A stretch of DNA of 64,000 nt from Beauveria sp. NWAFU-1 (taxonomy: Eukaryota; Ascomycota; Sordariomycetes; Hypocreales; Cordycipitaceae). The notes under the pieces were generated by a model. That model saw only the letters and a list, made by a program, of their open reading frames with translations, did no database searches and was not told the DNA's origin. Position numbers and translations under genes: made by a program. Where the stretch lies: assembly GCA_024472245.1 (NCBI GenBank), contig JANBXD010000003.1, forward strand, positions 682,001 through 746,000. Reading direction: 5' to 3'. Shown one piece after another: positions 54,496-64,000 of this stretch (positions are counted from its first letter, which is position 1; the number at the start of each line of letters is the position of its first letter).

Positions 54496-56309
54496 ATGAG
54501 CTTTCGCCCTCGTCGCAACAAAACGCAAACCAGAGTTCTGTTCCGACATCAAATCAAGGCCATGGCTGCAGCTGCAGAATCACTTCCCGTGCGGAGCCAG
54601 TCTGGCCATGGACCATCTCCAGGCAACATGACTGAAACCGCGATCCCGGGCCTCTTCGCCTCGCAGCCTCCGGTTGTCGACTTGCTCCAGACACAATCTT
54701 CACAGCTTCAGCAGGACACCATCGACGAATGTCTGCCCTTTCTGAGCGGAGAAGAGCATGCAGGCAAATGTAATCAGCATGGTATCCCCCGCCTAGACAA
54801 ACAGCGCCACGTCAAGTTTCTGCACAAGATGCTTGGCAGCCTTCCACCACAGTTTACGGCTGCAGATCCCAGCCGGCCGTGGTTCTTTTACTGGTGTCTC
54901 TCAGCGCTTACTTTGCTGGGAGAGGACGTGAGTATCTATCGCGAGAGTTTAGTCAAGACTGTCCACCCCATCCAGAATGCCAGCGGCGGCTTTGGAGGAG
55001 GCGTCGGCCAGGATTCTCACTTGGCGACCACTTATGCCACCGTGTTGGCACTGATGCTCGTGGGTGGGGAAGAGGCGTACAAAGTAATAGACAGGCGTGC
55101 AATGTGGAAATGGCTCTCCTCGCTGAAGCAGGCTGATGGAGGCTTCCAGATGGTCGTAGGAGGCGAAGAGGATGTACGGTACGTGCAACCCACACCTGCC
55201 CTTTCGGTCTCTTGCTGTCAAGCTTCCGGCGGAGAGATGCCGAGAGGCTAGGATAATCGACTAATAGATGTTTTTCTTTTGTTTTTGCAGAGGCGCATAC
55301 TGCGCATCAGTTATCATTTCCCTGCTCGGGATTCCCCTCGAGACGTCAGCCGACTCGCCTGCTTTCGCAGCCGGCCACAAAACCCTCTTCAGTGGTCTCG
55401 GAGAGTGGATAGGCAGATGTGAGTACCCTGAGACCTGGATGTTTTCTGGTTGGCCACTGACGCACGCTTGCTACTCTTGCCAGGCCAGACATACGAAGGT
55501 GGCGTGGCTGCCATCCCGGGGATCGAGGCACACGGGGCGTATGCCTTCTGTGCCCTCGCATGTCTGTCCATACTGGACTCTCCGCATCGTTCCATACCAA
55601 AGTGAGTAGTCACAGATGCTCTTCTGGCCGTGGTCACACTCGGCGTTGCGTGATTGGGCGAACAGCAACTGACCAATTTTGACTCGGGCAGATACATGAA
55701 CATGCCACGACTGATTGCGTGGCTATCTTCTCGCCAGTACGCACCAGAAGGCGGCTTCTCTGGTCGCACAAACAAGCTCGTAGACGGCTGTTACAGCCAC
55801 TGGGTTGGGGGATGCTGGCCGCTCATCCAGGCCGCCTTGAGCGGGCCACGCAGTGGTGAGGCCAGATCCGCAGACCAGCAGGCCGCAGATACTGGCAGCC
55901 TATTCAGTCGAAACGGACTGATCCGTTACATTCTATGCTGTTGCCAGGATCAGACCCCTCGCGGTGGCTTGAGGGATAAGCCAAGCAAGTAGGTTACCTC
56001 GATGACGTTCGCTTATGCTGGTTCATGATGCATTAACGGTTTTCGTTGCTCGATAGATACTCAGATGCCTACCACACATGCTATGTGCTAGCTGGCCTAA
56101 GCTCCGCACAGCACAAGTGGACTGTACAGACTGCGCGTCCAACTGGTTCTGCCGGCGGCGCTGACGAGTGGGAAGCTCTGCCTTACATCGAGGGCGAGCA
56201 AGTATTCGATGAAAATGACCGAATTGGAACGACACATCCCGTATACGTAATACCTCAGCACAAGGTCGAAGCTGCGTGGGAGCATTATGCTTCCAACATG
56301 AGTATCTGA
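54496..56309 (+). CDS. RAM1: Protein farnesyltransferase beta subunit
   Basis: Predicted 492 residues in five exons: 54496-55178, 55291-55418, 55484-55601, 55692-55988 and 56057-56309. With the alpha subunit it attaches farnesyl to CaaX cysteines of Ras, mating pheromone and similar proteins. The alpha-alpha barrel repeats carry the usual Gly-rich turns: ASGGFGGGVGQDSHLATTYA, SLKQADGGFQM, YEGGVAAIPG and APEGGFSGRTNKLVDGCYSHW. Zinc ligands are D341, C343 and H415 (SDAYHTCYVL), all present. The C-terminal motif DRIGTTHPVYVIP is also typical. Alternative starts: ATG 54496 (first after the TATA box) or ATG 54562 (GCCATGG context), 22 residues shorter. All introns have GT-AG ends and keep phase. 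Confidence 0.94.
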
Positions 56310-59300
56310 GGTCACACAGGCGATGGATGCTGGGTCCTGCGCGCCGGTGCTTGAATCTGTATGCGGAATATTCGGCACGACTGTGAGCCAAGAATACGTT
56401 GAAGAAATCGGAGCTACCAGAACACGAAGGTCCTAATGTCTCCCGGCAGCTGGAACCAAGGCTGCATTGATGAACCGGCCGCGACTGTGGAAACTGGCAA
56501 TTCCAGCCCCTGCTTCGAATATTCCATCAATTCATGATACCATTCGCGGGAAGACAGCTCACTTGCATGGACGCATCTGGGTGGGCGGCTTGCCTTAGTT
56601 ACATATGGCCAACGCATCAAAACATTGGGGCAGGCTAAATTGTTCTAAGAAAGGGCGCGGGAGGAGAAGCGGCCGGAGATGGACTCTGAAAGCCACAGAA
56701 CACGGCGTACAACTACGTGGCCAACTTGGAAAGAAAGAGCAGAAAGAGGCAGGAAGAGGCAGGAAGAGCAAATGGCAATTGTTGACATGCATTCGAAAAG
56801 AGTCCACTCCGCACAAAATGACAAGTGATGGACCCGGGCTGACAAAGTAAACAGAGTGCGCAAGCAAGTACCTTTTGACCCCCTTCTTGTGAATCAAAAG
56901 ATGAGATATGCAAAGCGAAGACATTGCCCTGCAAGGAAGGCAAATATTTCTTCCATGCCAAGGGGCGTGTATCATCCGCCGTGCAGTTGTGGCGGGCTTT
57001 GAGTCAGGATCTGCAGACCGTCGAGAAGCTGGAGCTGGCGAACTAATAAACATGCCAAATGCATGATGCGGCGCGAGCCCCGCTGTGGGAAGGCAAAAGG
57101 GAATTATCAGAGCAGAAGCCCAAAAAGGCAAAAAGGCAGAAAAGAGGGAAAAAAATACAAGCTGCAGAGAGCCATGCCGCACTATCGCCAGCCTGCTCGC
57201 CGCCCCCGCGACTCTCCGGGGAATGCAGAGGGTGTGTGAATGGAAGCCGGCTGGCTGTATCTCAAGTCTCATCTTGCACACCTTATTAGCCAGAAAATGT
57301 TCATCGAGAATTTCTCACACTCGTACTGGTCGACTCTGGCCATGGCGCAAGCTGGAAGGTGGGTGTTTTTGGGGCTGCAAGCACGACGAATGATGTAGCG
57401 GCCAGGCAGGACGGGGCCCAGGCACTGCATCTATTAGTGCGGCGAGGCCGAGTCTTTTTCATTTTCTGCTGGGGATGATGCGTTGGCAGTTGTGAGATGG
57501 TCTTCCGAAAGGGTCTTGTGTAGCTTGATGGCTTGTTACCAGGATGGCAAGACTTCAGTTGGTTTGTGCGTCTCGAGACGACAATGGCGACAATGGTTGA
57601 TTGACGATCCAATCTTGCTCCTGTCCCCAAGTCTCGAGAGACAAGACAGAAGTTGAATAACAAAGGCTGGCATGGAGATGCATATGTTTATCTCAGAATT
57701 GTGCAAGTGGACCAGCATAAGGTTTAGCTACTTCTCTATGGAAGAGTGCCGAGTGTCGACTCGTAGCAGAGCAATTACGGCGGGCTGGGCTGGGCTGGCT
57801 GGCGGGTGGCGTGGCATCCCAAGCCCATCTACCGACATGGGCGGCTCAGGTTTTTGGGGGTACCACGGCACGTACAATTCATCCGCGAACACGCTCGGAA
57901 TGTTGTCAAGAAGTAAATAGTTGATGACGGCAGTATGCATTTGGTGCGACGACGATACGTTGCCATTGCATCGAAACGTGTCGCATACAAACCGGGGAGG
58001 GGGGAGGGAGCAAACAGGTGGGCGACTTGGTGATTGTTACTGCGGGCACCCTCGTCGTTTATTAGATTGTGTTTATTATTCTTGATAATTATTTTCCTCA
58101 TTATCAAAGCATGAACCCTGTATTGCGATGGAGACACAACTGGAGATCCTTGGTGGGCGCGAGATGCCTGGCCTGGCCTGCTTTCGCGTGCCAAATCACT
58201 CGCAGCGCGCCACCGGGGTTTGACCGGACGGTGACGGTAACTGTTATGGCATTGGCGTAAGTCTGGCGGATGCCATTGACGAGGCCATGGCGGTAAATCC
58301 GGCGTCTGATAAAGTTTGAAAGGGTGCGTGGTCTGTGAGGAAGAGTGTTGAGCCTCGTGAGATTACTCAGGCCGAAAGCCGATGACTCGAGGTATGGGTT
58401 GATTATTGTTGAATTTGCTGGATGGCTGGTTTCTTGCCCCTCCGACGCTGCCCCTCTTCGTGACGAGGAGACAGGCAACGAGAAACGCAGGCGCCCCTCA
58501 TGTTGTTACCTTACTTTGGTGGTGCAGACTGGGCGAGATGTACCCCTCGACGCAAATGCAACTGTATTCCGCTTGAAAAGCAGACGTGAGGTACCTTTGT
58601 AGGTAGGGACTCCGTCTGTTATCAAAGTGCAAGGTGCATTTACTCCGTAAATAGAGACTTTCCCACCAGAAGCCAGCCCCTCACCTGCAGCAACCATCGA
58701 CAGGCTAAATAAATTAGCCTCTTGCCATCTGCAAACGCACACGCCCTTGCATCAGCCCCACGCCCCCAAGGTCTTTGCCGTTGCAAGTCATCTAGCCGGC
58801 TTTTTCTTTTGACTCTTCTATTTTTTTATGCCTTGTCCGCCAATACCTCGGCAAGCTTCCAATTCCTCGTTATCCACTGACGGGTACGCTACACAGAAGC
58901 TCGGAGCCATTGCTGATGGAACCACAGCACTGGTTAACGAACCAAACGTAACCAATTGGCGCCTCATGGAACACCCAAGAACAAGACGAGCCAAAACCGA
59001 TCATCTAGAACACTCGGATTATTCTTAGCATATCCCGAGCGTGGGGTTGACGGCTTGACGGGCGCCTAGATGAAACAAATCGAGCAGAGCCCATTGTCGA
59101 TAACTGAACGCTCTACGGATAGTCAATGCACAAACGGCCCCATGCAGGCGCCTATACTGGATCTCGGCTGGCACAGAATCGAGAAACGACACCGCATATA
59201 CAGAGGAATGAAGTGACAAGGCATTGGCACACGAATTGAATGGCGCCAAAGAATACCAAAAGAGGCATGCGAGCCCACCGCCCATTCGGAATTGCCCGCA

Positions 59301-62300
59301 ATGGAATCTCCTGCTGTGCATGATTCGCTCCAGGGCCAGCCGCCATATTTCATAACACCGACGCGTATTTGCTGCGCGCGCCCACTTCGTCGTGGACCAA
59401 CCGCCTCGGCACTGCTTCCTCTAGGCCCGCGTCGTCGACCAATGTGTCATCGGTTGAAGACTCAGTCGAGGACTTACGCAAATGTAACAGCAGCTAAAAG
59501 CTAGAACGTCACGTCTGCGCGGAGCCAATTCTCTGAGTTCTATCACAGCCTGCTTGCATCTAGTGGTATGGTCAAGTCGCTGTGCTAGCTAATGTTTGGA
59601 GTATGCAATGCTAATAATACCAACTTTGGCTATAACTAGCGCATCCAAATTACATGCTCTCGCAGCTTCAAGCTGCGCGTTATTCCTCGAACAAGAGAGC
59701 AGCAACGGACAGTCCACAAAACAACCAATTTGATGAAAGAGACGTCTCCTTGGTTATTGCAACCGTTCTCGAGTAGAAGAACAGTTTATGGACTGCAATT
59801 GAGCCTTTAAACCTAAGGCGGCATATCCATCACCGAATCACCCACATATTACCTTACACCAAGCGTGTATTCCGTGATCATGGCATATACAGTGCATGTG
59901 CATAAATTATCGCACTCGGTTTGCACATACTTGCACATATATTGGTGCCAGGCTCATGGGACATGACGATCAGCGCTGACAGCGCCGCCGACGTCCAAGC
60001 GGCCTTTCGCTGGTTTGCGAACTTGCTGGCAATCGACCCCGCGCGCCACACGACACCTTCGTTTCCATTGGCACATGGTGAAGTTGCAGCGCCATGAGAC
60101 GTGCCTGCACATATTTGCCTGCTTGCTATTATACCCAGCGGCGCTGCCAACACATCATTGCATCTGGGCGGGGGTTGAGGGCTCAGACAACAGGCAGGGC
60201 CATTAACAAGGCGCCGCACGACACCCCTCCATTGACAAGGCAGCCAATCATATGTGCCTTGCTCACCGGTTTCTTCCATCGGAAATGGCGAGGGGCGGCC
60301 ATGCGCTTTGCCGCCACCACCGTCCTTCTGCTGCTGTATCACGACATAGCCTCATCTCCAACCTCAGGTCAGTGAGGCGGGCCCTTTTGCATGTAAGCAA
60401 GAGACGTGGGCTGATGGCACACAGTATCAAAACAAAAACAAGCAAAGGGTCCAATCGCACGACAGCAGGCCCAGTACAGAGCTGAGCGGCGCCGGTGCCA
60501 GCACCAGTGTCAAGCTAGCGGTCCACCTGAATCCACCTCCCAGCCACTTTCCACAGGCTGTTCATGCACAAGTTTTTGGTTAATGGGGGTAATAGAGGGC
60601 CTGCCTGTGCTGCTCACCGACCTCGACCAGTTCGTGTGTTTATTATGTACGCTCCAGGCCCTTGTGCATACTGGTACGCTGGCTAGACCCGGCCACCGCA
60701 GACATGGGTATACATTGCGCATCAACCCCGACCCTCGGCAAGCCAATGTTTGTCCAGCGGTGCGGAGCTGAAGCCCTCCATCGATTTGGCGTGTTCATCC
60801 TGGTATTGCACCGCCTGCAATAACTCACCAGTGCCACCACTTGTTCGGAACTGTCTGGAGTTCTGCAGTCCTACAAGGGTCGCCAAACTTAGTACTGCCA
60901 GCCCCCTGTCGGTGTTCCCCTCCCCGCTAGATTTACACAGGATCTCTGGCGATACGCCAGTCCCAGGAATCCGGCCAGTCGGAAGTGCCAACTGAGCAAA
61001 CACTGATGGGATCATTCTAGTGCCGGACAAGGTGTCAAATCTTGTCAATTGGCGCCTATACATGTAGTATTACTCGACCCCGGCGGTGAAAGCGGCGAAT
61101 ATGACTGACTGGATAGGCATACGCCATCTTGCTCGCAGCAAAACATGCCGGCAGCTATACATGCAGAGTAGCGCATTTTCGTGGAGAAAAGGCCCGGCGC
61201 TGTCCATGTACCCTGCGATGCCGACAGGCGGCGACTGCACAGAGATCTCTTGGGGTCGGCCTTGCAGAGGCCTAGTTACTAGGAACTATATTCCCGTCTA
61301 ACCAGCAAGTTTCTTGCAGGAATCATCCCAGAATGTCCGGAAAAGCATGCAAGCTGGGCCACTTAGTCGGCCTTGAGTGGTTCCAAGTCGCCACCATCGC
61401 ACCGCGAAGCACCACAACAGACCGTGTTACAGATGGCTTTCCCTGGCAGCTGCATAGGAAGCCGTATTGGGAGTGGCCATTGCCAACCCGCCGGAACCAC
61501 TCAACGCACCCTACCAACGGCCAACCGGCCCCATTGAAGCGGTGGGCTTTTGGCTCTGCTTGGTCTGCACACTGGATACAGACGAGCTACCGAGTCTTTG
61601 CCAAAGTGAAGGGCTGTATATATGCAGAGCTAGATGGGGGACTTTGGACCAAAGAGGATACATCATACGAATTGCAAAGAAGACGCGTTACAGCACACGC
61701 ATTGTCATTCGTCCTTTTCAAGCTCGCAGCAATTGCACTATTGAAGACTACTGCAAGATGAGGGCAATGCTCATCCTGATTGAAAACTCGCATCTTCTCT
61801 GCCTCGCCGGCGCGACCTGCCCTTACCATGCGCCGTGGTGGAGCGTCCCAGGCCCAAGTGGCCGTGTATCAACTGGCAACTAGCTACGCCAACACATCAA
61901 GATGGGTCACACTCATCAGTCGAGAGCCGCAGTCGTCTGCTCACCATTTTCCTGGCCGGCCTCGTTCTTGCCTGGCCTGGGTGAATCTGCGGCGCTGCTC
62001 TGTCATACTTCCCACACCCCCTTTGGATACCCCCCTGGTGCGCGCTAATAGACTCATGATGATAATGGTGCACCGATTTGCAAATTAATAGCCCCGCGCT
62101 ACTGCACATACCGTTGGTTTGTGTGTGCTGTACTTTTTCTCCTCGCCAGAACCCTGAATCGCTTACATATATACACCTTCTTCCCCCGATCATCCGCCAC
62201 CAAGACCAGACGCACATCAAACAACTCTTTTCATCTTCGCTTCTCCCTACTGCCAGTCTTGTTATTCGGTCTTGCTTCATCTCACACTTTCTTTGTCCCT

Positions 62301-62581
62301 TGTTCATCCATTGATAATTGGGTGCCCGCCTTGTTTCCTTGCATCAACAACAACTCTACCAGCGCAACTCTTGCCCCCGATTGGTGGAGCAGAAACTGCT
62401 AGGAACTAGACACGCCTACGCCCACGCACACACACACGGTCCCCTCCACCCCGAGGCTGGCCAAGTACACCGGCCTCTGAGGCAACGCTGAGAAATTCTC
62501 TGCGGCCGTCTTTGTTTCTTGCGGCATTTCATTCTTTTCTTTTACATTTGCGAAAGGCGATTGTGCCAAGCCTGCCTCACA
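56310..62581. other. 6.3-kb gene-poor region upstream of the dsRBD-like gene
   Basis: No coding region is supported. Open frames reach at most about 228 codons (56595-57281, minus) and show no motif. Short A/G-rich tracts occur at about 56640-56780 and 57080-57170. The right end (about 62100-62580) is C/T-rich on the plus strand and looks like the leader of the dsRBD-like gene. Nothing suggests a transposon relic. Confidence 0.5.
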
Positions 62582-63164
62582 ATGAGTGGTTTTTACATGC
62601 AGTACCTGGAAAGTAAGTCACCAATGGCAACTGTTACACTTGGCCTGTTCTTGCTCCGCTACACGGATCTGACAGTTCCTCGTTCGGAGGCGCCCGCGTG
62701 TTGATATAAACAACAGAGGGCAACTTGGCCTCTTTCCTTGTTGATGAACCCATGTTAAAGTTCAAGCTGTGACAAAAAACTAACCGAGATTTCTGCTTTG
62801 CATAGGTCTCTGCCGACGACGTGGATGGATTGACCCCTCGTACGAATGCTACCGCGACCCCAACGGCTTTACATGCCTCGTTCTTGTTAATGGTCGCGCG
62901 TACCAGACAGATCTGGCGTACGCATCCGACTCGCTAGCACAGGAGAACGCCGCCATGCGCGCCTTTATGGTCTGCCGCAACTTCTCCGTCAACGGAGGCA
63001 TGCTGGCGCGCAACGGCATTGTCCAAGGCCTTCCCGCCGCACCGGAGAGCAGTCGCCGACGAAAGAGCCGCCACAGCTCAGCGCGAGAGAGCCCCGACCA
63101 CAACAGCGGAGGCCGACGATCGGGCCACCACTCGAGCAGCAGCTCGACCGCCTCGTTTGACTAA
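62582..63164 (+). CDS. Small double-stranded-RNA-binding-domain-like protein
   Basis: Predicted 129 residues from exons 62582-62612 (31 nt) and 62806-63164; the intron is 193 bp, long for this window. After the join the protein reads YLESLCRRRGWIDPSYECYR, then GFTCLVLVNGRAYQTDLAYA and AQENAAMRAFMVCRNFS: helix, three-strand and helix spacing like a dsRBD, with the final helix AQENAAMRAF replacing the usual AKxxAA. The expected basic KKxAK motif of strong dsRNA binders is absent. A linker (GLPAAPES) leads to a basic, Ser/Arg/His-rich tail. The protein is almost only this one domain. Function is not assigned; RNA binding or a protein-protein role are both possible. The start ATG is the only one giving this joined domain. 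Confidence 0.8.
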
Positions 63165-64000
63165 ACGGCACAAGACATGTTTGCCTCCCTGGGCAGCGCG
63201 CATTGTCCTGATTACACGCTGCGGGGGTGGGCGCGAGGGTATTCTGGCCAGTGGATACTGAACCTTGTCGTCCTGGGGGGGGGCGTCGAGGAAACGCCGA
63301 CCACCAAATCTCTCTGCGAATCGGGCCTTGGTGTGAGGCGAGATGAGTAGAAAACCTCTGCGAATGAAGAAACAACAAAGGCAAAGTCTTACACGCGGTT
63401 GAAAGACTTCACAGCGTTCCAGTATCATGGAATACCCGTGGCTTTGCTAACCTGGGAGTACCTCGTCGACGACTGCGGACCCCCAAAAAGGAACGGATAT
63501 ATGAAATCTTTGGATGAGAATGCGACGAAATAAAGAAAAGCAACGAGCGATCCGATTGATGTTATGCCATCTACGACTTTATGACGAAACGAAACGAATA
63601 CTTTTAGACATGTTTTCACTTTTTCTTCTTCTTCTTCTTCTTCTTCTTCTTTCTTTAGTCTTCTATGATTCTCATGATTTGGAATGTTCTACATGTCCCT
63701 GAATGAAATCGTATTGTTGCCTGGCCCAGATTTGAATGAAACGGCCGCTGTTTTCTTTTTCCGCCTTTTTTTTTTTCACATTGCTGAGGTTGTCTATTTG
63801 CTCTTTTCATTTTGCTTTGCCAGTCTCGGAAGTCGGGTCGTAACTGATTATGGATGATGGAGGGGGTTTACTGTCACCATTCTGGGACGAGACTTGCACT
63901 GGGACTCGCTTTTTTTTTCTCATGGACGCGCAAGCCCAAAGAAAGCTTGCATGACTACTTATGACTATTATGATTACGATGGAGGAGACAAGAATAAAAT
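63165..64000. other. 3' region of the dsRBD-like gene to window end
   Basis: 836 bp with no further gene supported. AATAAA occurs at 63529-63534 and at 63993-63998, and a CTT repeat at about 63624-63650. T- and A-rich runs fit 3' UTR or intergenic sequence. Confidence 0.5.
63624..63650 (+). repeat. (CTT)n microsatellite
   Basis: About eight consecutive CTT triplets in a T-rich stretch downstream of the dsRBD-like gene. Length polymorphism is likely. Confidence 0.85.

Noticed and set aside
56595..57281. 228-codon minus-strand frame
   Set aside because: Cys/Phe/Ser/Leu-rich as expected from the A/G-rich plus strand; no motif or splice support.
1..64000. tRNA, rRNA, spliceosomal RNA, CRISPR or transposon sequences
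   Set aside because: Scanned by eye for T-arm motifs, conserved snRNA segments, repeat arrays and transposase or reverse-transcriptase motifs; none found. A covariance-model search could still reveal snoRNAs.

Overview
The window reads as nuclear DNA of a filamentous ascomycete, most likely a Sordariomycete close to Hypocreales. The evidence is eukaryotic genes with short introns (50 to about 190 bp) carrying GTRNGT-type donors and CTAAC/CTGAC branch sites, plus a fungal gene set: QDE-2-like Argonaute, GH81 glucanase, vacuolar Ca2+/H+ exchanger, COX15, UTP14, HP1, a Zn2Cys6 factor, tetrameric polyubiquitin and RAM1. The order-level placement is inference from general protein character, not from a search. 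I saw no transposon ORF, tRNA, rRNA, CRISPR array or prokaryotic-type operon. Exon joins were worked out by eye from splice signals and checked for reading phase.

Layout, left to right. 1-1294: 5' part of an Argonaute gene (minus), cut by the window edge. 3133-6230: stand-alone RIB2-type deaminase (minus), divergent from a DNAJC9-like J-protein, followed by the telomere-capping protein Stn1. 7160-14031: large GH81 endo-1,3-beta-glucanase and a VCX1-type exchanger (both plus). 14483-21571: UTP14 (minus), divergent from COX15 (plus), and an unrecognised zinc-finger/coiled-coil protein (minus) convergent with COX15. 26850-28089: HP1 with chromo and chromo-shadow domains. 29148-29315: possible 55-residue membrane microprotein. 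30365-40666: four minus-strand genes (APD1/AIM32-family ferredoxin-like protein, glycerol-3-phosphate acyltransferase, ETP1/BRAP2-type RING protein, four-unit polyubiquitin). 42692-45356: Zn2Cys6 regulator with unusual cysteine spacing. 51940-56309: secreted histidine acid phosphatase and farnesyltransferase beta subunit. 62582-63164: small protein that is essentially one double-stranded-RNA-binding-type domain with a basic Ser/Arg tail.

Gene spacing is uneven. Most neighbours lie 0.3 to 2 kb apart, but three stretches of about 5 to 6.6 kb (21572-26849, 45357-51939, 56310-62581) hold no gene I can support. They lie upstream of HP1, between the zinc-cluster factor and the phosphatase, and upstream of the dsRBD-like gene, so long regulatory regions or non-coding transcripts are possible.

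The genes do not form one pathway or a biosynthetic cluster. They are mostly housekeeping: chromatin and telomere (HP1, Stn1), small-RNA silencing (Argonaute), ribosome biogenesis (UTP14), mitochondrial heme A (COX15), lipid synthesis, ubiquitin, prenylation and calcium storage. Two secreted enzymes (GH81, acid phosphatase) concern wall remodelling or nutrient capture. I found no clear new multi-gene system. The most interesting single items are the Apd1-type iron-sulfur signature ending in a Met-Ser-Trp tripeptide, the stretched zinc cluster, the altered phosphatase signature, the dsRBD-like miniprotein and the candidate microprotein.
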